Below, one piece after another: positions 25,284 to 33,711 of a stretch of 64,000 nt of DNA (position 1 is its first letter; the number at the start of each line of letters is the position of its first letter). A program made the position numbers and the translations under genes. Source of the DNA: Jeotgalibaca ciconiae (GTDB taxonomy: Bacteria; Bacillota; Bacilli; Lactobacillales; Aerococcaceae); the NCBI RefSeq assembly GCF_003955755.1, contig NZ_CP034465.1, positions 1,351,001 through 1,415,000 on the forward strand, given 5' to 3'. The notes beneath the pieces are model-generated. The model was not told the origin of the DNA. It did no database searches and saw only the letters and a list, made by a program, of their open reading frames with translations.

Positions 25284-25430
25284 ACAGTTGCAAGTCGAAT
25301 ATTGTTTTCAACTGCGGGTTTTGGCCGAAAAACGTCACTTGCAAACAAAATTTTATTTTCAACTACGGTTTTTGGTTCTTTTTGAACACTTGCAAATCTA
25401 ATTTCGTTTTCAACTGTCATTTTAAAAAAA
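25284..25430. repeat. Three tandem 51-bp repeats between mnmE and mnmG
   Basis: TTGCAA cores recur at 25288, 25339 and 25390, exactly 51 bp apart, each followed by an AAT-rich stretch and TTTTCAACT(A/G)CGG or TTTTCAACTG. The units have diverged by substitution but kept their period. Confidence 0.75.
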
Positions 25431-25496
25431 TTGAGAAGATAAAAGCACGTCAGAATAGAGATAAAAAAATGTCTATATATAGAAGGGAAAAAACGA

Positions 25497-27398
25497 ATGA
25501 ATCGATATGAAGCTGGAAAATTTGATGTAATCGTTGTTGGTGCAGGACATGCTGGATCAGAAGCTGCTTTAGCGGCTGCTCGTATGGGAAGTTCAACGGT
25601 ACTATTGACGATTGATTTAGATATGATTGCCTTTATGCCATGTAATCCCTCGATTGGCGGCCCTGCTAAAGGAGTCGTTGTTCGTGAAGTGGATGCACTT
25701 GGCGGCGAGATGGGGCGTAACATTGATAAGACTTACGTGCAAATGCGGATGTTGAACACAGGAAAAGGTCCTGCTGTCCAAGCATTACGTGCACAAGCAG
25801 ACAAAAATGAATATGCACAAGAAATGAAAAAAACACTTGAAAAACAAGAAAATCTCTTACTACGTCAAGGGATTGTAGAAGAATTAATCGTGGAAGATGG
25901 CGTTGTTCAAGGCGTGGTCACCCACACCGGTGCAGTATATCGCGCGGAAGCTGTCGTTTTGACAGCTGGAACCTCTTCTCGAGGGCAAATTATTATCGGA
26001 GAATTAAAATATTCTTCCGGTCCGAATAACTCGCAACCATCGATTAAATTATCTGAAAATTTATTGGACTTAGGTTTTGATTTGGCACGGTTTAAAACAG
26101 GAACGCCGCCTCGAATTCTGGCTTCTTCCATTGATTATTCAAAAACAGAAGAACAACCGGGAGATTTAGAGCCGAATCACTTTAGTTACTCATCAAAAGA
26201 TGAAGATTACTTACAAGATCAGCTATCTTGCTGGCTGACTTATACAGGAACAGAAGCGCATCAAATTATTCGTGATAATTTACACCGTGCACCGATGTTT
26301 ACGGGAATTGTTGAAGGAGTAGGCGCTCGTTACTGTCCTTCCATTGAAGATAAAGTGGTTCGTTTTAGCGACAAACCGCGCCATCAATTATTCTTAGAGC
26401 CCGAAGGACGCAATACAGAAGAAGTATATGTTCAAGGACTTTCTTCTTCTTTACCAGAAGAGGTACAGTTGGATGTATTGCATTCGATTGACGGCTTGGA
26501 AAATGCAAAAATGATGCGGACCGGTTATGCGATCGAATACGATGTCGTTAAACCACATCAACTTCGTCCGTCACTGGAAACAAAATTAGTGAAAAACTTA
26601 TACACTGCTGGTCAAATGAATGGAACTTCAGGTTATGAAGAAGCTGCCGGTCAAGGAATTATTGCAGGAATTAATGCCGCGCTTGCTGTTCAAGGAAAAG
26701 AACCATTGGTATTGAAACGAAGCGACGGCTATATCGGTGTCATGATTGATGATTTAGTAACAAAGGGAACGCTTGAGCCTTACCGCTTATTGACATCTCG
26801 TGCAGAGTACCGTTTATTGTTACGTCATGATAATGCAGATATCCGTTTATCAGAAATCGGGCACGAAATCGGTTTGCTACCGGAAGAACGCTATCAAGCA
26901 TACATTGAGAAGCAAGTAGCAGTAGAAGCGGAAATTGCCCGAATCAAATCGATTCGTTTAAAACCAACTGCCGAGCTACAAGCTTTCCTAGAATCCCGTA
27001 ATTCTGCCGCATTAAAAGACGGATTCTTGTTCAGTGATTTATTGAAGCGTCCAGAGTTAGACTACGCTGCTTTGTATCCTTTTGCGCCGCTTGAAGAAGA
27101 GTTGCCAAAAGAAGTTATTAGCCAAATTGAAATCCAAATCAAATACGAAGGCTACATTAAAAAAGCAGTCGCAAAAGTGGATAAATTGAAAAAAATGGAA
27201 GAAAAACGCATTCCAGAAAACATCGATTACGATGCCATCAACGGGATTGCGACAGAAGCCAAAGACAAATTGAAAAAAATCCAACCCGAAACCATTGCCC
27301 AAGCAAGCCGCATCAGCGGCGTAAACCCAGCAGACATTTCAGTCCTGATGGTGTATGTACAAAGTGGCAGATATACGGTTTTGGAGAATAGTATATAA
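25497..27398 (+). CDS. mnmG: tRNA uridine-5-carboxymethylaminomethyl synthesis enzyme MnmG
   Basis: FAD- and NADH-using partner of MnmE in wobble-uridine modification. 633 residues, the usual length. The FAD dinucleotide motif is [19 protein letters not shown] (about 12-30). The family stretch [11 protein letters not shown] (about 48-58) carries a conserved Cys, followed by FKTGTPPRI, and the C-terminal helical domain that contacts MnmE ends [21 protein letters not shown]. The ATG follows AGAAGGG. It is spaced from mnmE by a 51-bp tandem repeat and ends in its own terminator. Confidence 0.97.
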   Translation: MNRYEAGKFDVIVVGAGHAGSEAALAAARMGSSTVLLTIDLDMIAFMPCNPSIGGPAKGVVVREVDALGGEMGRNIDKTYVQMRMLNTGKGPAVQALRAQADKNEYAQEMKKTLEKQENLLLRQGIVEELIVEDGVVQGVVTHTGAVYRAEAVVLTAGTSSRGQIIIGELKYSSGPNNSQPSIKLSENLLDLGFDLARFKTGTPPRILASSIDYSKTEEQPGDLEPNHFSYSSKDEDYLQDQLSCWLTYTGTEAHQIIRDNLHRAPMFTGIVEGVGARYCPSIEDKVVRFSDKPRHQLFLEPEGRNTEEVYVQGLSSSLPEEVQLDVLHSIDGLENAKMMRTGYAIEYDVVKPHQLRPSLETKLVKNLYTAGQMNGTSGYEEAAGQGIIAGINAALAVQGKEPLVLKRSDGYIGVMIDDLVTKGTLEPYRLLTSRAEYRLLLRHDNADIRLSEIGHEIGLLPEERYQAYIEKQVAVEAEIARIKSIRLKPTAELQAFLESRNSAALKDGFLFSDLLKRPELDYAALYPFAPLEEELPKEVISQIEIQIKYEGYIKKAVAKVDKLKKMEEKRIPENIDYDAINGIATEAKDKLKKIQPETIAQASRISGVNPADISVLMVYVQSGRYTVLENSI

Positions 27399-27404
27399 AT
27401 AAAA

Positions 27405-27445
27405 AGGAATCAAACTCTTGATAGAAAGGGTTTGGTTCCTGTTTT
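27405..27445 (+). terminator. Terminator after mnmG
   Basis: AGGAATCAAACTCTT / AAGGGTTTGGTTCCT stem (two G-U pairs) then GTTTT, 7 bp past the mnmG stop. Confidence 0.8.
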
Positions 27446-27470
27446 ATTCATAGTAAACATAATTTTTTAA

Positions 27471-28004
27471 TTACTCTATTTCTTCTGAAAGAGAGTCGGG
27501 AAGAGGTATGGCACCCTTATAAACTTTTCCTGAATAGGTTGCAGTAAAAGTACCATCTTTATTACCCCAGTATTCTACAACTTTTAAAGTTCCTCTGTAT
27601 GTACTATCATCAATAGTTCAATTTTTTTTTATAAAAGTTACTCCATCTTCATTCTTTAATAAACCATCAGAAGTTTTTGTAAACACTATACGAAGTTCAT
27701 TCTCATCCGTGATAATAATTTCATCTTTTTTTTCGGTTACTTTAATGTTATCGTATTCTTCTGAAATCGGACTTTCGTATTTTTCGGTGTCAACTAAATC
27801 TGGGGTTATTTTATCTGTGGAACTGATGGTTAATGTGTTCTCAGAAAAGTAATATTGTTTATTTACCCCTCCAGAAGGAGAATTTTGTATATATAGTGTG
27901 TTGGCTAAACTTGATTCAGAGAGATCCACTGTTTCTGTTTGTGTACAGCCAGAACTTATTACTAAAACTAAAGCTATAAAGAAAATGTTTAAAAGATTTT
28001 TCAG
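27471..28004 (-). pseudogene. Lipoprotein gene interrupted by an in-frame TGA, with a CTG start
   Basis: The frame runs 178 codons on the - strand. It begins at CTG 28004, 7 bp after GAGGAGGA, and encodes a signal peptide with lipobox ISSGC. The body contains SGGVNKQYYFSENTLTISS, after which a TGA at 27620-27618 follows FIKKN. The same frame continues with protein character (TIDDSTYRGTLKVVEYWGNK) to a TAA at 27471. Both the start (CTG in place of TTG or ATG) and the stop look like point mutations, so this is probably a recently broken gene. A sequencing error at the poly-A next to TGA is less likely, because the frame is preserved. Family not recognised. Confidence 0.6.
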
Positions 28005-28069
28005 TACTTTTCCTCCTCATTTATATTTATACTGACTTTTGTTAGAAAATCTATCTTTCACAAACAATT

Positions 28070-28135
28070 AATTATTAGCCCCCCTTTGTTTTAATATCTA
28101 CATCTATCAAATTATTTGTACTAGCATCAACCTTT
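28070..28135 (-). other. Short coding-like fragment
   Basis: On the - strand, RKVDASTNNLIDVDIKTKGG then a stop (TAA at about 28076). There is a stop just upstream and no start or ribosome site. The surrounding 28005-28300 otherwise shows only AT-rich sequence and looks like decayed gene material. Confidence 0.3.
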
Positions 28136-28300
28136 CTACTCTATATAGTAAACTATTTAACCACCATTCTAACATTTTAACGTACTATAGTAGCTTCTAT
28201 TGTATATAGATTCAAGGATAGGTACGTAATGAACAACTACTGTTTTTATCATATTTTTAGTATAATGCTCCAACATCCATCAGTTTGTATTTTTAATTTT

Positions 28301-28507
28301 TCATGACAGACCATCATAATCTAGCCATTCAAGTATTTCTTCAAAATGTTTGAAGTCTTCAGAATTTACGGATTCACTTTCTTCATTGTTAAAGGCTGCC
28401 TAAATAACTTTATATAAAATTTTTCAAATAGGAGAAACTCCTTGATTGTCTGCTTTGGAAGATAATCTTCTGGTTTTCTATCTATTTAACTTCTTTGCTT
28501 TATTCAT
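28301..28507 (-). pseudogene. Small gene with three in-frame stop codons
   Basis: AGGAGG then ATG 28507 opens a 69-codon frame on the - strand (MNKAKKLNR, stop, KTRRLSSKADNQGVSPI, stop, KILYKVI, stop, AAFNNEESESVNSEDFKHF). It ends EEILEWLDYDGLS and TGA. The stops are TAG, TGA and TAG, and the frame never shifts. The acidic end keeps clear protein character. Family not recognised. It is transcribed away from the rgg gene. Confidence 0.55.
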
Positions 28508-28568
28508 AGATACCTCCTAATTTTATATTAATTATAAAATAAAGATAGTAAATCAAAATATTTTGTAC

Positions 28569-28574
28569 TATAAT
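28569..28574 (+). promoter_or_regulatory. -10 box of the rgg-type gene
   Basis: TATAAT 42 bp before the GTG start. An imperfect inverted repeat TAGCA / TGCTA (28585-28601) sits between it and the ribosome site. The -35 is weak, which suits an activator-dependent or autoregulated promoter. Confidence 0.45.
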
Positions 28575-28615
28575 TGCGTCATTAGCAGCAAATATGCTAC
28601 ATAGGAGGGGCTGTC

Positions 28616-29470
28616 GTGAATGTAAACTTCGGAAAGACGCTTAATCAAATTAGAAGGAAAAAGAATATCCCTATTAATGAATTAGTTGAAGACATAATGA
28701 CTCGTTCTACCTATAATCGTTTTAAAAATGGAGAAATCGATACTAGTATTTCAAAATTTAATCGTTTACTCATGCGGCTGAACATATCGTATGAGGAATT
28801 TCTTTTTATCCATAATGGCTACCATAACAATCCAACAATAGTCGCTATATTAGAAATTGAAGTCCACTTCAACTCCGGTAACAAGGACAAGTTACGAGTA
28901 CTACAAAATAAATTAAGCGAGGAAGACTGGGAAAATCCTCAAGCTCAAAAACATATCATTTCACTTATCTCTATACTTTTGGAATTTAGCTCTTATAGTG
29001 AAGCAGAGTGGAAAAATAATGACTTGATTTGCTACCTGAATAGAGTAGAAACATGGACACATTATGAAATAATGATGTTCGGTAATTGTCTAAAAATATT
29101 GCCTACTGAAACGATTGATTACTTCTTAAAAAATATATTACATAGCTATTCAGCATATGAAGAAAATCCAGAATATCAAAACCGCATTTCTCGAATTATG
29201 ATTAATGCGATTATTTCTTTCTTAAGTAGGAAAGAAGTAGCTTTAGCACGAAAATGGCATAATCGATTATCCATTTTTCCGACCCGAGAAACATTATTTT
29301 TTGAAAGCTTTTTTGAAAAATTGTTAGCCAGTTATTTAGATTATGCAGAAGGAGAGCGAGAAGCAAGTAAAAATTTTTCTTCTTTTGTAGAGAGTCTGCA
29401 GCTTATTGGTAAAGACGAACTATCTGAAAAAATAGTCTCTTTGAACCATTGGATAGTGACAAATTATTAG
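28616..29470 (+). CDS. Rgg/GadR/MutR-family transcriptional regulator
   Basis: Regulator of 284 residues. The N-terminal helix-turn-helix (about 5-62: FGKTLNQIRRKKNIPINELVEDIMTRSTYNRFKNGEIDTSISKFNRLLMRLNISYEEF) is followed by a long helical C-terminal domain typical of Rgg proteins, which in streptococci binds short hydrophobic pheromones. GTG start with AGGAGGGG 6 bp upstream. Just past its stop, on the opposite strand, lies a 20-codon frame whose product resembles such a pheromone. Broken genes flank it on both sides. Confidence 0.85.
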   Translation: MNVNFGKTLNQIRRKKNIPINELVEDIMTRSTYNRFKNGEIDTSISKFNRLLMRLNISYEEFLFIHNGYHNNPTIVAILEIEVHFNSGNKDKLRVLQNKLSEEDWENPQAQKHIISLISILLEFSSYSEAEWKNNDLICYLNRVETWTHYEIMMFGNCLKILPTETIDYFLKNILHSYSAYEENPEYQNRISRIMINAIISFLSRKEVALARKWHNRLSIFPTRETLFFESFFEKLLASYLDYAEGEREASKNFSSFVESLQLIGKDELSEKIVSLNHWIVTNY

Positions 29471-29478
29471 AATGCACA

Positions 29479-29541
29479 CTATAAAGGATTGAAATATGGA
29501 GGTTTTCCTCCTGTTATTACAATGATAATAATCTCTTCCAT
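29479..29541 (-). CDS. Candidate SHP-like pheromone peptide
   Basis: A 20-codon frame with AAGGTGGTG 9 bp before its ATG. The product contains EIIIIVITGG, strikingly like mature SHP pheromones of streptococci such as DIIIIVGG and DILIIVGG, then KPPYFNPL. It is convergent with the rgg gene. It lacks the basic leader that SHP precursors usually have, and the SHP core would not be at the C-terminus, so either the peptide is atypical or the match is chance from the GGAGGTTTTCCTCC hairpin in the DNA. Confidence 0.4.
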   Translation of the reverse strand: MEEIIIIVITGGKPPYFNPL

Positions 29542-29609
29542 AATCTGTTCACCACCTTTTATTTGATTATTACATTGATGAAGATGGTTTTGTAATTTCG
29601 AAGAATAAA

Positions 29610-29625
29610 TGCAACATACGTTGCA
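29610..29625. promoter_or_regulatory. Palindrome TGCAAC-N4-GTTGCA, possible Rgg operator
   Basis: Perfect 6-bp arms, 69 bp upstream of the candidate pheromone start, where an Rgg-type activator would bind. On the - strand its inner edge supplies TTGCAT, a possible -35. Confidence 0.45.
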
Positions 29626-29772
29626 CATAGGCTACTAAATAACCAAGATGTGAATATATAACTTAGGAAGCTTATATTAGTGATTGATTATAGAAATAGC
29701 TGTCTTATGCTATTCAGAGAAGCTTTTCTAGTTATTACAGAGACTTTCTTGAGTTACACTAAATACTGGAGA

Positions 29773-29820
29773 CAAAAAAGCGAGAGGTTCAGAGCAAAAA
29801 ATGTTTCTGAACCTCTCGCT
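29773..29820 (-). terminator. Strong terminator after the oxidoreductase remnant
   Basis: AGCGAGAGGTTCAG / CTGAACCTCTCGCT, a perfect 14-bp stem, with TTTTTT on the - strand. Confidence 0.85.
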
Positions 29821-29828
29821 GATTGTCT

Positions 29829-30117
29829 TTATTCTCCTAAAAATTCTTTCAAAGCATCCACCAGCGGAGTCAATGGTTTTCCTAGTGTTTTCTCAAAATC
29901 ACTTGATTCAACTTCTAATTGATGTTCACGAATGTCTTTTTAAAGAGGGAGAACAAAATTGATTCCAGCCTCCGGTACGCCACTGTTCACTAAGACTTTT
30001 TTGTAATTTGCATCGCTCATAGAAATGACGTCGAATTCTTTGCCGCTAGCAACTTTTAATGCTTCGGTTAATTCGGCATAAGTTGTCAGAGGACCAGATA
30101 ATTCAAGTACTTCGTAT
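29829..30117 (-). pseudogene. C-terminal remnant of an NmrA-type NAD(P)H:quinone oxidoreductase
   Basis: The - strand frame keeps YEVLELSGPLTTYAELTEAL, SGKEFDVISMSDANYKKVL and KTLGKPLTPLVDALKEFLGE, typical of the C-terminal part of NmrA/QOR2-like short-chain reductases. There is an internal TAA after NFVLPL and an abrupt stop upstream at 30118, so the N-terminal two thirds is missing. A deletion joined it to the small-membrane-protein operon promoter region. Confidence 0.7.
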
Positions 30118-30171
30118 TAAATAAATAGGGTACAATAAAAGAAAGAACAATCCTCTTAAGGAGGGAACAAA

Positions 30172-30435
30172 GTGAATACTAGAAAACTTCCGTTAAAACT
30201 TGAAAGATTCTACTCATTTGGATTTTTAATGCCATTACTAATCATACTGTTAGGAATGATTTATTTTGATTTCTTTATTCTAAACAATATTTTGATTTTA
30301 GGTTTTGTATATGTAATTGGAAGCCTGTTTTTTATCAGTAAAGCACGATACGGAAAAAGAGAATGGCTCTATTCCGAAATTATTTTTATTCTAAAAGTCA
30401 TAGTCTTGCTGACTCTTTACTCAAAAATAGTTTAA
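30172..30435 (+). CDS. Small membrane protein, first of a tandem pair
   Basis: Protein of 87 residues, GTG start after AAGGAGGG. Three hydrophobic helices (about 14-33, 37-54, 66-84), with the pattern ERFYSFGFLMPLLIILLGMIYFDFF. The next gene encodes a paralog with the same layout (about one third identical by eye). No family recognised. Confidence 0.65.
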   Translation: MNTRKLPLKLERFYSFGFLMPLLIILLGMIYFDFFILNNILILGFVYVIGSLFFISKARYGKREWLYSEIIFILKVIVLLTLYSKIV

Positions 30436-30454
30436 TTTTATCTGGAGGAGTTAT

Positions 30455-30724
30455 ATGTTTACAGAACAATTTGAATTATTGCCAAAGAAATACCACAATA
30501 GTTACCTATTCGGATTTTGTTTTCCTTTGACCATAGTATTTTCACTGATGATCTGGTTTGACTATTATAATATCTATGCTTTATTCGTAGTGGGCATTCT
30601 ATTTTTAATGGGAGAATTTTATTTCATTCATCAAGCTAAAAGTAATAAGTTCGTATGGATTCTGGAAGATATCGTTTTTTTTCTGCTTATTATTGGTTTT
30701 GTAGCTTTTATAATAAAAACCTAA
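30455..30724 (+). CDS. Small membrane protein, second of a tandem pair
   Basis: Protein of 89 residues, 19 bp after its paralog, with TGGAGGAG before the ATG. Helices at about 18-36, 41-56 and 67-86. Shared features with its neighbour are K-x-x-x-S-(Y/F)-x-FGF-x-(F/M)P, (F/Y)FDxx and a Lys/Arg-W pair before the last helix. It ends at a strong terminator, closing a two-gene operon of unknown role. Confidence 0.65.
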   Translation: MFTEQFELLPKKYHNSYLFGFCFPLTIVFSLMIWFDYYNIYALFVVGILFLMGEFYFIHQAKSNKFVWILEDIVFFLLIIGFVAFIIKT

Positions 30725-30741
30725 CTTCATAATAGAGAGTC

Positions 30742-30774
30742 AAAAGGGATGCGCTTGAACGCATCCCTTTTGTG
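30742..30774. terminator. Bidirectional terminator
   Basis: AAAAGGGATGCG / CGCATCCCTTTT perfect 12-bp stem between the small membrane protein pair and the convergent AI-2E-type gene. Confidence 0.88.
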
Positions 30775-30800
30775 TAAAATCGTTAAAGACAGTCTCTTGA

Positions 30801-31895
30801 TTAAGCCTTGTTCACTTTCTTATGGTCTTGGTAGATAGAGTAGACATTTATCAAAATTTCTTTCGAAATCGCATAGACAGGAATCGCTAAAATCATTCCC
30901 ATTAATCCTGCGATATTTCCAGCAACAAGTAGAATCAGGATAATTGTCAAAGGATGAACTTTCAGATGTTTTCCCAGTACAAATGGGGAAACAAAATAGG
31001 ACTCGCCTAACTGAACAATTAAAACGACTCCTACTACTAGTAGAGCTTGGAGTGGCGAGATAGAAAAGGCGATAAAAAATGCAGGAGCAATTCCAATCCA
31101 TGGACCTAAATAAGGGATAATATCCATTACTCCTGCAATTGTCCCTAAAAGCAAAGCATAAGGCATACCGATGATGAAGTATCCAATCGTAGTAAAGATG
31201 CCAACGTATAAACAAACCAGAGCCTGACCAGTGATATAAGAAGATAAGGTTCTGTTTAATTTAACAAATAAATCGAGGGCTTCTTTACGGAAATTTTCAG
31301 GAAAAAACTTAACCACAGCTTGAGAAAATTGGTCTCCTTCTTTTAACATAAAAAATAAGATTGCTGGAGCAGTAATAAGGACAACTGTCACTCGCGAAAT
31401 AATCCCGATAAAAGAGGTTAATCCACTTGAAACATTTGAAAAAGTATTTTTAATTAATTCTGAAAAGGATACGTTCCACTCGGCAAAGGCATTTTGTATG
31501 GTTTGGTCATCCAGTCCAAAGCGATCCATTAAGCTTATGGTTGTATTTTGAAGATTTGTGAGAAATTCTGGAAAACCTAGAACGAGCTGGTTAATTTGAC
31601 TAACTAAAATGGGTATATACTTAGTTAAAACAATAACAGCCAGAAAAATAACAAAACCAAATAAAGCTAGAATGGCATACATTCGTTTAACGCGAATTTT
31701 TTCTAATATTTCTACTAAAGGATTCATCAAATAATAAAGAAACCCAGCAATGATTAAGGGAGTAAATAAAACTGAGAAAAAGGCACCAATCGGATAGAAA
31801 ACAAAACTGATTTTTGTTCCTGTCCATACAAGCAAAAAGATCGCTAATAGTTCTATCGTCCAGAAAAAGAGTTTTGATTCTTTAAAACGGTTCAT
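30801..31895 (-). CDS. AI-2E family transporter
   Basis: Membrane protein of 364 residues of the AI-2E (TqsA/YdbI-like) family, with about eight helices. The paired helices at 14-60, the loop FPEFLTNLQ, and the hallmark GTIAGVMDIIPYLGPWIGIAPAFFIAFSISPLQALLVVGVVLIVQLGESYFVSPFVLGKHLKVHPL (about 255-325) are clear. Members are reported as Na+/H+ antiporters or autoinducer exporters; the substrate here is unknown. Single gene with GAAGGAGC before the ATG. Confidence 0.9.
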   Translation of the reverse strand: MNRFKESKLFFWTIELLAIFLLVWTGTKISFVFYPIGAFFSVLFTPLIIAGFLYYLMNPLVEILEKIRVKRMYAILALFGFVIFLAVIVLTKYIPILVSQINQLVLGFPEFLTNLQNTTISLMDRFGLDDQTIQNAFAEWNVSFSELIKNTFSNVSSGLTSFIGIISRVTVVLITAPAILFFMLKEGDQFSQAVVKFFPENFRKEALDLFVKLNRTLSSYITGQALVCLYVGIFTTIGYFIIGMPYALLLGTIAGVMDIIPYLGPWIGIAPAFFIAFSISPLQALLVVGVVLIVQLGESYFVSPFVLGKHLKVHPLTIILILLVAGNIAGLMGMILAIPVYAISKEILINVYSIYQDHKKVNKA

Positions 31896-32050
31896 AAATA
31901 TGCTCCTTCTACTATCATTTTTAAATAATCGGTCGAAACATCCTTCTATTCATTTTAAAGAAAGTTCCCCTAGAAAACAAACCGTTCTCCTGCATAAAAA
32001 GCGAAAATGCGGTAAAATAAGAATAACTTAAAGAGTAGGAGTGAGTAAAT

Positions 32051-32875
32051 TTGCAGAAAACAGTAAAATTGTCAAATCGCATAGAAATTCCTGTGTTAGG
32101 ATATGGTACTTGGCGAAATACAGATCCAAGTGAGTGTGTAGAAGGTGTGAAGAATGCTTTATTAATGGGTTATCGTCATATCGACACGGCTCAAATGTAT
32201 GGCAATGAAGAGTTAGTAGGAGAAGGAATGCGTTTAAGTGGAGTTCCTCGCGAAGAAATCTTCCTAACAAGCAAATTAAACAATTCAAACCACGGGTATG
32301 AAAATACTGTTCGAACGATCGATGAGTCCTTAGAAAAGCTAGGTACAGATTATTTAGATCTATTCTTGATTCACTGGCCAGTAGTAGATGGTCATGAAGA
32401 AGATTGGCGCGAAGATAACATTGAAACATGGCGCGCATTGGAAGAAGCTTATGAAGCAGGTAAATTAAAAGCAATTGGTCTCAGTAACTTCAAAGTAGAA
32501 CACTTAGAAAACCTATTGCCAAACTGCCGCATCAAACCAATGGTCAATCAACTTCGCTTACATCCAGGTTTGCTCCAAGCAGAAACAGTAGCGATGAGCC
32601 GTGAAGCAGGAATGGCTATCCAAGCGTGGTCTCCATTGTCACCGATCCCACAAATGGCAGAAAATGAAACAATCATCCAAATGGCAGAAAAATATCAAAA
32701 ATCCATCGCACAATTATTGTTACGTTATGGGATAGATAAAAACTATATTCCATTAACAAAATCCGTTCACGAAGAACGAATCAAAGAGAACTTCGAAGTC
32801 TTTGACTTCGAGCTGGACCAAGCAGATCTTGATTTCTTTGATCAATGGGAGTGGCAAGGAGATATTTTCTTGTAA
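32051..32875 (+). CDS. Aldo/keto reductase
   Basis: NADPH-dependent oxidoreductase of 274 residues with a TIM-barrel fold. The family signature GYRHIDTAQMYGNEELVGEG carries catalytic Asp and Tyr. The Lys comes from FLTSKLNNSNHG, the His from LIHWPV, and the cofactor loop is IPLTKSVHEERIKENFEVF. It resembles 2,5-diketo-gluconate or methylglyoxal reductases, but the substrate cannot be set. The start is TTG at 32051, 7 bp after TAGGAGTGAG; no ATG lies near. Confidence 0.92.
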   Translation: MQKTVKLSNRIEIPVLGYGTWRNTDPSECVEGVKNALLMGYRHIDTAQMYGNEELVGEGMRLSGVPREEIFLTSKLNNSNHGYENTVRTIDESLEKLGTDYLDLFLIHWPVVDGHEEDWREDNIETWRALEEAYEAGKLKAIGLSNFKVEHLENLLPNCRIKPMVNQLRLHPGLLQAETVAMSREAGMAIQAWSPLSPIPQMAENETIIQMAEKYQKSIAQLLLRYGIDKNYIPLTKSVHEERIKENFEVFDFELDQADLDFFDQWEWQGDIFL

Positions 32876-32942
32876 GAGAAGTTCTATATAAATAAAAAAT
32901 CATCATCTTTTGTGAGAGTATAAATGGGAGTGAGTAAGGCGT

Positions 32943-33410
32943 ATGAACATAGTACTACTTATTTTTATCGTTCCACTTAGCCTACTAATGCATGAAATTG
33001 GGCATGGCATAGGAACCGTGTTGACTTCTAAAACGCACCATGCGCATATTTATTTAGGAGATACTGGAGAGAACAATAAAGAAAATTTTCGAATCGGTCG
33101 TCTTCATTTCCATGTTCAATGGGCCTTCACTGGTTGGTGCAGATGGGGAGGAGCATTAAACAAGCGACAGTCTTTTTTTATCTTGATTGGCGGTCCATTA
33201 ATGACTGCATTCATTATGACTACCTGTCTATTACTTCTTAGGCTAGAAATAGACGGGTGGGGACGAACTCTTTTAGTAATCATAGCAGAGACAAACTTTC
33301 TCGTGTTATTGTTCACTCTCATTCCTAATCAGCTGCCTCGTTGGTTTGGTCCTAGATGGAGTTTCCCATCAGATGGGCTACAATTATTGCGTTTATTAAT
33401 GAGTAAATAG
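32943..33410 (+). CDS. M50-like (site-2-protease-type) membrane metalloprotease homologue
   Basis: Protein of 155 residues with helices at about 3-21, 73-95 and 102-122. HEIGHG (His17, Glu18, His21) in the first helix is the zinc-binding HExxH of M50 peptidases, and PSDGLQLL near the C-terminus resembles the second motif supplying the Asp ligand. It lacks PDZ domains and is short. Many such small proteins are annotated as M50 family of unknown target. Single gene, ATG after GGGAGTGAG, with a strong terminator. Confidence 0.75.
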   Translation: MNIVLLIFIVPLSLLMHEIGHGIGTVLTSKTHHAHIYLGDTGENNKENFRIGRLHFHVQWAFTGWCRWGGALNKRQSFFILIGGPLMTAFIMTTCLLLLRLEIDGWGRTLLVIIAETNFLVLLFTLIPNQLPRWFGPRWSFPSDGLQLLRLLMSK

Positions 33411-33453
33411 AAAACATCATCTTTAGCTCGCTTGAGTAAAGATGATGTTTTTT
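33411..33453 (+). terminator. Terminator after the M50-like gene
   Basis: AAAACATCATCTTTA / TAAAGATGATGTTTTTT perfect 15-bp stem right after the stop. Confidence 0.88.
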
Positions 33454-33468
33454 ACTTGTCATTCTTGT

Positions 33469-33711
33469 AAATGTTTAAAGATACGAAAGCCATTCATTAG
33501 AAACAAATTTATTATTATCAATGCTGCAAAAGTAAAAATAATACTGGTGCTAGTGGGAATCGAGGAAGTGCTGCGCAAAACCATATTTGATTGTTTCAGG
33601 AGTAAATGCTTCTAGCCAAATAGCTAAAGGAATCAAGCCAAAAAATAAAAAAATTGACAAAGGTAATAATGGGATAGAACCAATTAGCGAGAAGAGTAAA
33701 GATTTGGAGCA
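33469..33711 (-). pseudogene. Frameshifted membrane-protein remnant
   Basis: The - strand frame reads SLLFSLIGSIPLLPLSIFL, FGLIPLAIWLEAFTPETIKY and GFAQHFL, then protein-like sequence continues in another frame (IPTSTSIIFTFAALIIIN, then NGFRIFKHLQE). There is no start in the first frame. It overlaps the end of the one-helix protein gene upstream by about 28 bp, suggesting a once coupled second gene. Confidence 0.5.

Noticed and set aside
25241..25723. A 160-codon frame on the - strand across the mnmE end, the 51-bp repeats and the mnmG start, with a 17-residue periodic region
   Set aside because: It overlaps two certain genes in antisense, has no ribosome site, and its periodicity follows from the DNA repeat length being a multiple of three.
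29497..29520. GGAGGTTTTCCTCC hairpin as a simple rgg terminator
   Set aside because: The stem is only 5 bp and no real T-run follows. It remains an alternative explanation for the GGKPP codons of the SHP-like frame.
29680..29922. An 80-codon + strand frame after the rgg gene
   Set aside because: It is antisense to the oxidoreductase remnant and its terminator, and contains the terminator hairpin.
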